NCBI GenBank assembly: GCA_947561585.1
Contig: CANNZV010003164.1
Location: 19,446 to 83,445 of the forward strand
DNA: 64,000 nucleotides
Reading direction: 5' to 3'
Source of the DNA: Caprella mutica
Taxonomy: Eukaryota > Arthropoda > Malacostraca > Amphipoda > Caprellidae
Notes under the pieces: generated by a model
What the model was told of the DNA's origin: nothing
Database searches by the model: none
What the model saw: only the letters and a program-made list of their open reading frames with translations
Part shown: piece after piece, positions 13,654 to 26,600 of the stretch
Layout of the letters: every line of letters starts with the position of its first letter
Numbering within the stretch: position 1 is the first letter of the stretch
Translations under genes and position numbers: made by a program

Positions 13654-13860
13654 TACAGGGTGACCCACAAAAAAGTGTACCCAAGTTTGAATTAATGTAA
13701 ATAGCGTACACGTACAATCTTAAGCAATGACTGTGGTAGAATGGATACATGAAGAAAAAAATCTAATTTTTAAATTCACTTCAACTCATTTTTTAACTAC
13801 TTATAAATACGATATTTACATTAATTTTAGTTGGGTACACTTTTTGTGAGTCACCCTGTA
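13654..13860. mobile_element. Mariner-like MITE with TA duplication
   Basis: The 203-bp element (13,656-13,858) has inverted ends CAGGGTGACCCACAAAAAAG and its complement ending GTGAGTCACCCTG, both continuing into GTGTACCCAA. TA flanks both ends. It has no open frame. The CAGGGTG ends and TA duplication suggest mobilisation by a Tc1/mariner-type transposase, by inference. Confidence 0.8.
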
Positions 13861-14584
13861 TAACAAATACAGTGAAATTCCTTAGTTGTGAAGCATTGGT
13901 TCTTTCTTAACTCAAAACCACTTCATATCTCGGGTACACTGGATAGTTTTCTATGATTAAAATCATAGAAAACTCTGGTCATTGAGGGTTAACTATGACG
14001 CAATTCTTAACGTATATCATTTTCTATAATTTAAACATAGAAAACTACTTCATAACTCAGGTCCTTCATAACTCGAGTACTTCATAACTCAGGAGTTTTA
14101 CTATATATCGATTTTCTAAGAGAACTTTTTATTCTCATGAATTAGAAAATTGAATAAAACTATTATTTATTTGTGGCTTATTTATTCATTGACTCTAATT
14201 TCCTAAATTGAAAATTGATCTTCTCTCCGAAAGATCTGTCAATCATCTTTGGTATAGCCATCAAAACTTAAGGCTATAATATCTACTGATTTAGGTATAC
14301 TATATAGGTATATAGTATGGACTATATAGTGTATGGAAAACATAAATCACTTAAAAAATATTTATTATTAGATATAAAATCAATAAGTCAATTTATGGTT
14401 ATAATTTTTCTTTAGAAATTTTGAAAGAATTAGGAATCTATTCTAAATAAAACCTCAAAATAAAATAAGTACACACTGTTTAGTTGTTTTTATACCCAAC
14501 GTTTGAAGAGGTTTTTTGGTTTCAAGCTTTCGTATAGAAAGATTTCTATTCATCATCAGGAAAAGGGTGGATAAACCTGTAGGT
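13861..14584. other. Spacer with a short perfect hairpin
   Basis: No gene seen. Positions 13,945-13,974 form a 14-bp arm hairpin (AGTTTTCTATGATT, AA spacer, complement). A related half-copy follows near 14,018-14,045, with several CTTCATAACTC pieces at 14,046-14,095. The remainder is AT-rich. Confidence 0.5.
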
Positions 14585-16778
14585 CCTCTTGTCCCTAAGT
14601 GTCCTCTTGTTCCTAAGTGTCCTCTTGTTCCTAAGTGTCCTCTTGTTCTTAAGAGTCCTCTTGTTCTTAAGAGTCCTCTTGTTCCTAAGTGTCCTCTTGT
14701 TCTTAAGTGTCCTCTTGTTCCTAAGTGTCCTCTTGTTCTTAGGTGTCCTCTCGTTCCTAAGTGTCTTCTTGTTCCTAAGTGTCCTCTTGTTCCTAAGTGT
14801 CCTCTTGTTCTTAAGAGTCCTCTTGTTCTTAAGAGTCCTCTTGTTCTTAAGAGTCCTCTTGTTCCTAAGTGTCCTCTTGTTCTTAAGTGTCCTCTTGTTC
14901 CTAAGTGTCCTCTTGTTCCTAAGTGTCCTCTTGTTCCTAGTGTCCTCTTGTTCCTAAGTGTCCTCTTGTTCCTAAGTGTCCTCTTGTTTCTAAGTGTCCT
15001 CTTGTTCCTAAGTGTCCTCTTGTTCCTAAGAGCCCTCTTGTTCCTAAGTGTCCTCTTGTTCTTAAGAGTCCTCTTGTTCTTAAGAGTCCTCTTGTTCCTA
15101 AGTGTCCTCTTGTTCCTAAGTGTCCTCTTGTTCCTAAGTGTCTTCTTCTTCCTAAGTGTCTTCTTCTTCCTGAGTGTCCTCTTCTTCCTAAGTGTCCTCT
15201 TATTCCTAAGTATCCTCTTATTCCTAAGTGTCCTCTTGTTCCTAAGTGTCCTCCTGTTCCTAAGTGTCTTCTTCTTCCTAAGTGTCCTCTTGTTCCTAAG
15301 TGTCTTCTTGTTCCTAAGTGTCCTCTTATTCCTAAGTGTCCTCTTATTCCTAAGTGTCCTCTTGTTCCTAAGTGTCCTCTTGTTCCTAAGTGTCCTCTTG
15401 TTCTTAAGAGTCCTCTTGTTCCTAAGTGTCCTCTTGTTCCTAAGTGTCCTCTTGTTCCTAAGTGTCTTCTTCTTCCTAAGTGTCTTCTTCTTCCTAAGTG
15501 TCCTCTTGTTCCTAAGAGTCCTCTTGTTCCTAAGTGTCCTCTTGTTCCTAAGTGTCCTCTTGTTCCTAAGTGTCTTCTTCTTCCTAAGTGTCCTCTTGTT
15601 CTTAAGAGTCCTCTTATTCCTAAGTGTCCTCTTGTTCCTAAGTGTCCTCTTGTTCCTAAGTGTCTTCTTCTTCCTAAGTGTCCTCTTGTTCCTAAGTGTC
15701 TTCTTGTTCCTAAGTGTCTTCTTGTTCCTAAGTGTCCTCTTGTTCCTAAGTGTCTTCTTGTTCCTAAGTGTCCTCTTATTCCTAAGTGTCCTCTTATTCC
15801 TAAGTGTCCTCTTGTTCCTAAGTGTCCTCTTGTTCCTAAGTGTCCTCTTGTTCCTAAGTGTCTTCTTCTTCCTAAGTGTCCTCTTGTTCCTAAGTGTCCT
15901 CTTGTTCCTAAGTGTCCTCTTGTTCCCAAGTGTCTTCTTGTCCCTAAGTGTCCTCTTGTTCCTAAGTGTCTTCTTGTTCCTAAGTGTCCTCTTGTCCCTA
16001 AGTGTCTCCTTGTTACTAAGTGTCCTCTTATTCCTAAGTGTCTTCTTGTTCCTAAGTGTCCACTTGTTCCTAAGTGTCCTCTTGTTCCTAAGTGTCCTCT
16101 TGTTCCTAAGTGTCCTCTTGTTCTTAAGTGTCCACTTCTTCCTAAGTGTCCACTTGTTCTTAAGTGTCCACTTCTTCCTAAGTGTCCTCTTGTTCCTAAG
16201 TGTCCTCTTGTCCCTAAGTGTCCTCTTGTTCCTAAGTGTCCACTTGTTCCTAAGTGTCCTCTTGTCCCGAAGTGTCCTCTTGTTCCTAAGAGTCCACTTG
16301 TTCCTAAGTGTCCTCTTGTTCTTATGTGTCCACTTGTTCCTAAGTGTCCTCTTGTTCCTAAGTGTCCTCTTGTCCCTAAGTGTCCTCTTGTTCCTAAGTG
16401 TCCTCTTGTTCCTAAGTGTCCTCTTGTTCTTAAGAGTCCTCTTGTTTCTAAGTGTCCTCTTGTTCCTAAGTGTCCTCTTGTTCCTAAGTGTCCACTTGTT
16501 CCTAAGTGTCCTCTTGTTCCTAAGTGTCCTCTTGTTCTTAAGAGTCCTCTTGTTTCTAAGTGTCCTCTTGTTCCTAAGTGTCCCCTTGTTCCTAAGTGTC
16601 CACTTGTTCCTAAGTGTCCTCTTGTTCCTAAGTGTCCTCTTGTTCCTAAGTGTCCTCTTATTCCTAAGTGTCCTCTTGTTCCTAAGTGTCTTCTTGTTCC
16701 TAAGTGTCCACTTGTACCTAAGTGTCTTCTTGTTCCTAAGTGTCTTCTTGTTCCTAAGTGTCCACTTGTTCCTAAGTG

Positions 16779-19700
16779 TCCACTTGTTCCTAAGTGTCTT
16801 CTTGTTCCTAAGTGTCCACTTGTTCCTAAGTGTCCTCTTGTTCCTAAGTGTCCTCTTGTTCCTAAGTGTCCTCTTATTCCTAAGTGTCCTCTTGTTCCTA
16901 AGTGTCCTCTTGTTCCTAAGTGTCCTCTTGTTCCTAAGTGTCCTCTTGTTCCTAAGTGTCTTCTTGTTCCTAAGTGTCCACTTGTTCCTAAGTGTCCTCT
17001 TGTTCTTAAGAGTCCTCTTGTTCCTAAGTGTCCTCTTGTCCCTAAGTGTCCTCTTGTTCTTAAGAGTCCTCTTGTTCTTAAGTGTCCTCTTGTTCCTAAG
17101 TGTCCTCTTGTTCTTAAGAGACCTCTTGTTCCTAAGTGTCCTCTTGTTCTTAAGAGTCCTCTTGTTCTTAAGTGTCCTCTTGTTCCTAAGTGTCCTCTTG
17201 TTCTTAAGAGTCCTCTTGTTCCTAAGTGTCCTCTTATTCCTAAGTGTCCTCTTATTCCTAAGTGTCTTCTTTTTCCTAAGTGTCCTCTTGTTCCTAAGTG
17301 TCCTCTTGTTCCTAAGTTTTCTCTTGTTCCTAAGTGTCTTCTTATTCCTAAGTGTCCTCTTTTTCCTAAGTGTCCTCTTGTTCCTAAGTGTCCTCTTATT
17401 CCTAAGTGTCCTCTTGTTCCTAAGTGTCCTCTTGTTCCTAAGTGTCCTCTTGTTCCTAAGTATCTTCTTATTCCTAAGTGTCCTCTTGTTCCTAAGTGTC
17501 TTCTTATTCCTAAGTGTCTTCTTGTTCCTAAGAGTCCTCTTGTTCCTAAGTGTCCTCTTGTTCCTAAGTGTCTTCTTATTCCTAAGTGTCCTCTTGTTCC
17601 TAAGTGTCCTCTTGTTCCTAAGTGTCCTCTTGTTCCTAAGTGTCCTCTTGTTCTTAAGAGTCCTCTTGTTCCTAAGTGTCCTCTTGTTCTTAAGAGTCCT
17701 CTTGTTCCTAAGTGTCCTCTTATTCCTAAGTGTCCTCTTGTTCTTATATGTCTTCTTGTTCCTAAGTGTCCACTTGTTCCTAAGTTTTCTCTTGTTCCTA
17801 AGTGTCTTCTTATTCCTAAGTGTCCTCTTTTTCCTAAGTGTCCTCTTGTTCCTAAGTGTCCTCTTATTCCTAAGTGTCCTCTTGTTCCTAAGTGTCCTCT
17901 TGTTCCTAAGTGTCCTCTTGTTCCTAAGTATCTTCTTATTCCTAAGTGTCCTCTTGTTCCTAAGTGTCTTCTTATTCCTAAGTGTCTTCTTGTTCCTAAG
18001 AGTCCTCTTGTTCCTAAGTGTCCTCTTATTCCTAAGTGTCCTCTTGTTCCTAAGTGTCCTCTTGTTCTTAAGAGTGCTCTTATTCCTAAGTGTCCTCTTG
18101 TTCCTAAGTGTCCTCTTGTTCCTAAGTGTCTTCTTCTTCCTAAGTGTCCTCTTGTTCCTAAGTGTCTTCTTGTTCCTAAGTGTCTTCTTGTTCCTAAGTG
18201 TCCTCTTGTTCCTAAGTGTCTTCTTGTTCCTAAGTGTCCTCTTATTCCTAAGTGTCCTCTTATTCCTAAGTGTCCTCTTGTTCCTAAGTGTCCTCTTGTT
18301 CCTAAGTGTCCTCTTGTTCCTAAGTGTCTTCTTCTTCCTAAGTGTCCTCTTGTTCCTAAGTGTCCTCTTGTTCCTAAGTGTCCTCTTGTTCCCAAGTGTC
18401 TTCTTGTCCCTAAGTGTCCTCTTGTTCCTAAGTGTCTTCTTGTTCCTAAGTGTCCTCTTGTCCCTAAGTGTCTCCTTGTTACTAAGTGTCCTCTTATTCC
18501 TAAGTGTCTTCTTGTTCCTAAGTGTCCACTTGTTCCTAAGTGTCCTCTTGTTCCTAAGTGTCCTCTTGTTCCTAAGTGTCCTCTTGTTCTTAAGTGTCCA
18601 CTTCTTCCTAAGTGTCCACTTGTTCTTAAGTGTCCACTTCTTCCTAAGTGTCCTCTTGTTCCTAAGTGTCCTCTTGTCCCTAAGTGTCCTCTTGTTCCTA
18701 AGTGTCCACTTGTTCCTAAGTGTGCTCTTGTCCCGAAGTGTCCTCTTGTTCCTAAGTGTCCACTTGTTCCTAAGTGTCCTCTTGTTCTTATGTGTCCACT
18801 TGTTCCTAAGTGTCCTCTTGTTCCTAAGTGTCCTCTTGTCCCTAAGTGTCCTCTTGTTCCTAAGTGTCCTCTTGTTCCTAAGTGTCCTCTTGTTCTTAAG
18901 AGTCCTCTTGTTTCTAAGTGTCCTCTTGTTCCTAAGTGTCCTCTTGTTCCTAAGTGTCCACTTGTTCCTAAGTGTCCTCTTGTTCCTAAGTGTCCTCTTG
19001 TTCTTAAGAGTCCTCTTGTTTCTAAGTGTCCTCTTGTTCCTAAGTGTCCCCTTGTTCCTAAGTGTCCACTTGTTCCTAAGTGTCCTCTTGTTCCTAAGTG
19101 TCCTCTTGTTCCTAAGTGTCCTCTTATTCCTAAGTGTCCTCTTGTTCCTAAGTGTCCTCTTGTTCCTAAGTGTCCACTTGTTCCTAAGTGTCTTCTTGTT
19201 CCTAAGTGTCTTCTTGTTCCTAAGTGTCCACTTGTTCCTAAGTGTCCACTTGTTCCTAAGTGTCTTCTTGTTCCTAAGTGTCCCCTTGTTCCTAAGTGTC
19301 CACTTGTTCCTAAGTGTCCTCTTGTTCCTAAGTGTCCTCTTATTCCTAAGTGTCCTCTTGTTCCTAAGTGTCCTCTTGTTCCTAAGTGTCCTCTTGTTCC
19401 TAAGTGTCCTCTTGTTCCTAAGTGTCCTCTTGTTCCTAAGTGTCTTCTTGTTCCTAAGTGTCCACTTGTTCCTAAGTGTCCTCTTGTTCCTAAGTGTCTT
19501 CTTGTTCCTAAGTGTCCACTTGTTCCTAAGTGTCCTCTTGTTCTTAAGAGTCCTCTTGTTCTTAAGTGTCCTCTTGTTCCTAAGTGTCCTCTTGTTCTTA
19601 AGAGTCCTCTTGTTCCTAAGTGTCCTCTTGTTCTTAAGAGTCCTCTTGTTCTTAAGTGTCCTCTTGTTCCTAAGTGTCCTCTTGTTCTTAAGAGTCCTCT

Positions 19701-22700
19701 TGTTCCTAAGTGTCCTCTTATTCCTAAGTGTCCTCTTATTCCTAAGTGTCTTCTTGTTCCTAAGTGTCCTCTTGTTCCTAAGTGTCCTCTTGTTCCTAAG
19801 TTTTCTCTTGTTCCTAAGTGTCTTCTTATTCCTAAGTGTCCTCTTTTTCCTAAGTGTCCTCTTGTTCCTAAGTGTCCTCTTATTCCTAAGTGTCCTCTTG
19901 TTCCTAAGTGTCCTCTTGTTCCTAAGTGTCCTCTTGTTCCTAAGTATCTTCTTATTCCTAAGTGTCCTCTTGTTCCCAAGTGTCTTCTTATTCCTAAGTG
20001 TCTTCTTGTTCCTAAGAGTCCTCTTGTTCCTAAGTGTCCTCTTGTTCCTAAGTGTCTTCTTATTCCTAAGTGTCCTCTTGTTCCTAAGTGTACTTTTGTT
20101 CCTAAGTGTCCTCTTGTTCCTAAGTGTCCTCTTGTTCTTAAGAGTCCTCTTGTTCCTAAGTGTCCTCTTGTTCTTAAGAGTCCTCTTGTTCCTAAGTGTC
20201 CTCTTATTCCTAAGTGTCCTCTTGTTCTTATATGTCTTCTTGTTCCTAAGTGTCTTCTTGTTCCTAAGTGTCCTCTTGTTCCCAAGTGTCTTCTTGTTCC
20301 TAAGTGTCTTCTTGTTCCTAAGTGTCTTCTTGTTCTTAAGTGTCTTCTTGTTCCTAAGTGTCTTCTTGTTCCTAAGTGTCTTCTTGTTCCTAAGTGTCTT
20401 CTTGTTCCTAAGTGTCTTCTTGTTCTTAAGTGTCTTCTTGTTCCTAAGTGTCCTCTTATTCCTAAGTGTCCTCTTGTTCCTAAGTGTCCTCTTGTTCCTA
20501 AGTGTCCTCTTGTTCCTAAGTATCTTCTTATTCCTAAGTGTCCTCTTGTTCCTAAGTATCTTCTTATTCCTAAGTGTCTTCTTGTTCCTAAGAGTCCTCT
20601 TGTTCCTAAGTGTCCTCTTGTTCCTAAGTATCTTCTTATTCCTAAGTGTCCTCTTGTTCCTAAGTGTCTTCTTGTTCTTAAGTGTCTTCTTGTTCCTAAG
20701 TGTCTTCTTGTTCCTAAGTGTCTTCTTGTTCCTAAGTGTCTTCTTGTTCCTAAGTGTCTTCTTGTTCCTAAGTGTCTTCTTGTTCCTAAGTGTCCTCTTG
20801 TTCCTAAGTGTCCTCTTGTCCCTAAGTGTCCTCTTGTTCCTAAGTGTCCACTTGTTCCTAAGTGTCCTCTTGTCCCGAAGTGTCCTCTTGTTCCTAAGTG
20901 TCCACTTGTTCCTAAGTGTCCTTTTGTTCTTATGTGTCCACTTGTTCCTAAGTGTCCTCTTGTTCCTAAGTGTCCTCTTGTCCCTAAGTGTCCTCTTGTT
21001 TCTAAGTGTCCTCTTGTTCCTAAGTGTCCTCTTGTTCCTAAGTGTCCACTTGTTCCTAAGTGTCCTCTTGTTCTTAAGAGTCCTCTTGTTTCTAAGTGTC
21101 CTCTTGTTCCTAAGTGTCCCCTTGTTCCTAAGTGTCCACTTGTTCCTAAGTGTCCTCTTGTTCCTAAGTGTCCTCTTGTTCCTAAGTGTCCTCTTATTCC
21201 TAAGTGTCCTCTTGTTCCTAAGTGTCCTCTTGTTCCTAAGTGTCCACTTGTTCCTAAGTGTCTTCTTGTTCCTAAGTGTCTTCTTGTTCCTAAGTGTCCA
21301 CTTGTTCCTAAGTGTCCACTTGTTCCTAAGTGTCTTCTTGTTCCTATGTGTCCTCTTGTTCCTAAGTGTCCTCTTGTTCCTAAGTGTCCTCTTGTTCCTA
21401 AGTGTCCTCTTATTCCTAAGTGTCCTCTTGTTCCTAAGTGTCCTCTTGTTCCTAAGTGTCCTCTTGTTCCTAAGTGTCCTCTTGTTCCTAAGTGTCTTCT
21501 TGTTCCTAAGTGTCCACTTGTTCCTAAGTGTCCTCTTGTTCTTAAGAGTCCTCTTGTTCCTAAGTGTCCTCTTGTCCCTAAGTGTCCTCTTGTTCTTAAG
21601 AGTCCTCTTGTTCTTAAGTGTCCTCTTGTTCCTAAGTGTCCTCTTGTTCTTAAGAGTCCTCTTGTTCCTAAGTGTCCTCTTGTTCTTAAGAGTCCTCTTG
21701 TTCTTAAGTGTCCTCTTGTTCCTAAGTGTCCTCTTGTTCTTAAGAGTCCTTTTGTTCCTAAGTGTCCTCTTATTCCTAAGTGTCCTCTTATTCCTAAGTG
21801 TCTTCTTGTTCCTAAGTGTCCTCTTGTTCCTAAGTGTCCTCTTGTTCCTAAGTTTTCTCTTGTTCCTAAGTGTCTTCTTATTCCTAAGTGTCCTCTTTTT
21901 CCTAAGTGTCCTCTTGTTCCTAAGTGTCCTCTTATTCCTAAGTGTCCTCTTGTCCCTAAGTGTCCTCTTGTTCCTAAGTGTCCTCTTGTTCCTAAGTATC
22001 TTCTTATTCCTAAGTGTCCTCTTGTTCCTAAGTGTCTTCTTATTCCTAAGTGTCTTCTTGTTCCTAAGAGTCCTCTTGTTCCTAAGTGTCCTCTTGTTCC
22101 TAAGTGTCTTCTTGTTCCTAAGAGTCCTCTTGTTCCTAAGTGTCCTCTTGTTCCTAAGTGTCTTCTTATTCCTAAGTGTCCTCTTGTTCCTAAGTGTCCT
22201 CTTGTTCCTAAGTGTCCTCTTGTTCCTAAGTGTCCTCTTGTTCTTAAGAGTCCTCTTGTTCCTAAGTGTCCTCTTGTTCTTAAGAGTCTTCTTGTTCCTA
22301 AGTGTCCTCTTATTCCTAAGTGTCCTCTTGTTCTTATATGTCTTCTTGTTCCTAAGTGTCTTCTTGTTCCTAAGTGTCCTCTTGTTCCCAAGTGTCTTCT
22401 TGTTCCTAAGTGTCTTCTTGTTCCTAAGTGTCTTCTTGTTCTTAAGTGTCTTCTTGTTCCTAAGTTTCTTCTTGTTCCTAAGTGTCTTCTTGTTCCTAAG
22501 TGTCTTCTTGTTCCTAAGTGTCTTCTTGTTCTTAAGTGTCTTCTTGTTCCTAAGTGTCTTCTTGTTCCTAAGTGTCTTCTTGTTCCTAAGTGTCTTCTTG
22601 TTCCTAAGTGTCTTCTTGTTCCTAAGTGTCTTCTTGTTCCTAAGTGTTTTCTTGTTCCTAAGTGTCCTCTTATTCCTAAGTGTCTTCTTGTTCCTAAGAG

Positions 22701-23690
22701 TCCTCTTGTTCCTAAGTGTCCTCTTGTTCCTAAGTGTCTTCTTGTTCCTAAGAGTCCTCTTGTTCCTAAGTGTCCTCTTGTTCCTAAGTGTCTTCTTATT
22801 CCTAAGTGTCCTCTTGTTCCTAAGTGTCCTCTTGTTCCTAAGTGTCCTCTTGTTCCTAAGTGTCCTCTTGTTCTTAAGAGTCCTCTTGTTCCTAAGTGTC
22901 CTCTTGTTCTTAAGAGTCTTCTTGTTCCTAAGTGTCCTCTTATTCCTAAGTGTCCTCTTGTTCTTATATGTCTTCTTGTTCCTAAGTGTCTTCTTGTTCC
23001 TAAGTGTCCTCTTGTTCCCAAGTGTCTTCTTGTTCCTAAGTGTCTTCTTGTTCCTAAGTGTCTTCTTGTTCTTAAGTGTCTTCTTGTTCCTAAGTTTCTT
23101 CTTGTTCCTAAGTGTCTTCTTGTTCCTAAGTGTCTTCTTGTTCCTAAGTGTCTTCTTGTTCTTAAGTGTCTTCTTGTTCCTAAGTGTCTTCTTGTTCCTA
23201 AGTGTCTTCTTGTTCCTAAGTGTCTTCTTGTTCCTAAGTGTCTTCTTGTTCCTAAGTGTCTTCTTGTTCCTAAGTGTTTTCTTGTTCCTAAGTGTCCTCT
23301 TGTTCCTAAGTGTCTTCTTGTTCCTAAGTGTCTTCTTGTTCCTAAGTGTCTTCTTGTTCTTAAGTGTCTTCTTGTTCCTAAGTGTCTTCTTGTTCCTAAG
23401 TGTCTTCTTGTTCCTAAGTGTCTTCTTGTTCCTAAGTGTCTTCTTGTTCCTAAGTGTCTTCTTGTTCTTAAGTGTCTTCTTGTTCCTAAGTGTCTTCTTG
23501 TACCTAAGTGTCTTCTTGTTCCTAAGTGTCTTCTTGTTCCTAAGTGTCTTCTTGTTCCTAAGTGTCTTCTTGTTCCTAAGTGTCTTCTTGTTCTTAAGTG
23601 TCTTCTTGTTCCTAAGTGTCTTCTTGTTCCTAAGTGTCTTCTTGTTCCTAAGTGTCTTCTTGTTCCTAAGTGTCTTCTTGTTCCTAAGTG
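16779..23690. repeat. 6,912-bp higher-order block, copy 1
   Basis: The sequence of unit variants from about 16,765 to 23,692 is reproduced exactly 6,912 bp (384 units) further on. Marker variants checked: AGACCTCTTG at 17,119 and 24,031; GTACCTAAG at 23,500 and 30,412; GTTCTTAAG at 23,356/23,464/23,590 and 30,268/30,376/30,502. One substitution was noted (C at 21,954, T at 28,866). Confidence 0.85.
22051..23290. repeat. 630-bp tandem duplication inside the array
   Basis: Block 22,051 onward recurs at 22,681 onward (35 units). Markers such as TTCTTATATG occur at 22,331 and 22,961. This smaller duplication is contained in both 6,912-bp copies only in part, because the second 6,912-bp copy carries its own equivalent near 28,963-30,200. 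Confidence 0.75.
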
Positions 23691-26600
23691 TCCACTTGTT
23701 CCTAAGTGTCTTCTTGTTCCTAAGTGTCCACTTGTTCCTAAGTGTCCTCTTGTTCCTAAGTGTCCTCTTGTTCCTAAGTGTCCTCTTATTCCTAAGTGTC
23801 CTCTTGTTCCTAAGTGTCCTCTTGTTCCTAAGTGTCCTCTTGTTCCTAAGTGTCCTCTTGTTCCTAAGTGTCTTCTTGTTCCTAAGTGTCCACTTGTTCC
23901 TAAGTGTCCTCTTGTTCTTAAGAGTCCTCTTGTTCCTAAGTGTCCTCTTGTCCCTAAGTGTCCTCTTGTTCTTAAGAGTCCTCTTGTTCTTAAGTGTCCT
24001 CTTGTTCCTAAGTGTCCTCTTGTTCTTAAGAGACCTCTTGTTCCTAAGTGTCCTCTTGTTCTTAAGAGTCCTCTTGTTCTTAAGTGTCCTCTTGTTCCTA
24101 AGTGTCCTCTTGTTCTTAAGAGTCCTCTTGTTCCTAAGTGTCCTCTTATTCCTAAGTGTCCTCTTATTCCTAAGTGTCTTCTTTTTCCTAAGTGTCCTCT
24201 TGTTCCTAAGTGTCCTCTTGTTCCTAAGTTTTCTCTTGTTCCTAAGTGTCTTCTTATTCCTAAGTGTCCTCTTTTTCCTAAGTGTCCTCTTGTTCCTAAG
24301 TGTCCTCTTATTCCTAAGTGTCCTCTTGTTCCTAAGTGTCCTCTTGTTCCTAAGTGTCCTCTTGTTCCTAAGTATCTTCTTATTCCTAAGTGTCCTCTTG
24401 TTCCTAAGTGTCTTCTTATTCCTAAGTGTCTTCTTGTTCCTAAGAGTCCTCTTGTTCCTAAGTGTCCTCTTGTTCCTAAGTGTCTTCTTATTCCTAAGTG
24501 TCCTCTTGTTCCTAAGTGTCCTCTTGTTCCTAAGTGTCCTCTTGTTCCTAAGTGTCCTCTTGTTCTTAAGAGTCCTCTTGTTCCTAAGTGTCCTCTTGTT
24601 CTTAAGAGTCCTCTTGTTCCTAAGTGTCCTCTTATTCCTAAGTGTCCTCTTGTTCTTATATGTCTTCTTGTTCCTAAGTGTCCACTTGTTCCTAAGTTTT
24701 CTCTTGTTCCTAAGTGTCTTCTTATTCCTAAGTGTCCTCTTTTTCCTAAGTGTCCTCTTGTTCCTAAGTGTCCTCTTATTCCTAAGTGTCCTCTTGTTCC
24801 TAAGTGTCCTCTTGTTCCTAAGTGTCCTCTTGTTCCTAAGTATCTTCTTATTCCTAAGTGTCCTCTTGTTCCTAAGTGTCTTCTTATTCCTAAGTGTCTT
24901 CTTGTTCCTAAGAGTCCTCTTGTTCCTAAGTGTCCTCTTATTCCTAAGTGTCCTCTTGTTCCTAAGTGTCCTCTTGTTCTTAAGAGTGCTCTTATTCCTA
25001 AGTGTCCTCTTGTTCCTAAGTGTCCTCTTGTTCCTAAGTGTCTTCTTCTTCCTAAGTGTCCTCTTGTTCCTAAGTGTCTTCTTGTTCCTAAGTGTCTTCT
25101 TGTTCCTAAGTGTCCTCTTGTTCCTAAGTGTCTTCTTGTTCCTAAGTGTCCTCTTATTCCTAAGTGTCCTCTTATTCCTAAGTGTCCTCTTGTTCCTAAG
25201 TGTCCTCTTGTTCCTAAGTGTCCTCTTGTTCCTAAGTGTCTTCTTCTTCCTAAGTGTCCTCTTGTTCCTAAGTGTCCTCTTGTTCCTAAGTGTCCTCTTG
25301 TTCCCAAGTGTCTTCTTGTCCCTAAGTGTCCTCTTGTTCCTAAGTGTCTTCTTGTTCCTAAGTGTCCTCTTGTCCCTAAGTGTCTCCTTGTTACTAAGTG
25401 TCCTCTTATTCCTAAGTGTCTTCTTGTTCCTAAGTGTCCACTTGTTCCTAAGTGTCCTCTTGTTCCTAAGTGTCCTCTTGTTCCTAAGTGTCCTCTTGTT
25501 CTTAAGTGTCCACTTCTTCCTAAGTGTCCACTTGTTCTTAAGTGTCCACTTCTTCCTAAGTGTCCTCTTGTTCCTAAGTGTCCTCTTGTCCCTAAGTGTC
25601 CTCTTGTTCCTAAGTGTCCACTTGTTCCTAAGTGTGCTCTTGTCCCGAAGTGTCCTCTTGTTCCTAAGTGTCCACTTGTTCCTAAGTGTCCTCTTGTTCT
25701 TATGTGTCCACTTGTTCCTAAGTGTCCTCTTGTTCCTAAGTGTCCTCTTGTCCCTAAGTGTCCTCTTGTTCCTAAGTGTCCTCTTGTTCCTAAGTGTCCT
25801 CTTGTTCTTAAGAGTCCTCTTGTTTCTAAGTGTCCTCTTGTTCCTAAGTGTCCTCTTGTTCCTAAGTGTCCACTTGTTCCTAAGTGTCCTCTTGTTCCTA
25901 AGTGTCCTCTTGTTCTTAAGAGTCCTCTTGTTTCTAAGTGTCCTCTTGTTCCTAAGTGTCCCCTTGTTCCTAAGTGTCCACTTGTTCCTAAGTGTCCTCT
26001 TGTTCCTAAGTGTCCTCTTGTTCCTAAGTGTCCTCTTATTCCTAAGTGTCCTCTTGTTCCTAAGTGTCCTCTTGTTCCTAAGTGTCCACTTGTTCCTAAG
26101 TGTCTTCTTGTTCCTAAGTGTCTTCTTGTTCCTAAGTGTCCACTTGTTCCTAAGTGTCCACTTGTTCCTAAGTGTCTTCTTGTTCCTAAGTGTCCCCTTG
26201 TTCCTAAGTGTCCACTTGTTCCTAAGTGTCCTCTTGTTCCTAAGTGTCCTCTTATTCCTAAGTGTCCTCTTGTTCCTAAGTGTCCTCTTGTTCCTAAGTG
26301 TCCTCTTGTTCCTAAGTGTCCTCTTGTTCCTAAGTGTCCTCTTGTTCCTAAGTGTCTTCTTGTTCCTAAGTGTCCACTTGTTCCTAAGTGTCCTCTTGTT
26401 CCTAAGTGTCTTCTTGTTCCTAAGTGTCCACTTGTTCCTAAGTGTCCTCTTGTTCTTAAGAGTCCTCTTGTTCTTAAGTGTCCTCTTGTTCCTAAGTGTC
26501 CTCTTGTTCTTAAGAGTCCTCTTGTTCCTAAGTGTCCTCTTGTTCTTAAGAGTCCTCTTGTTCTTAAGTGTCCTCTTGTTCCTAAGTGTCCTCTTGTTCT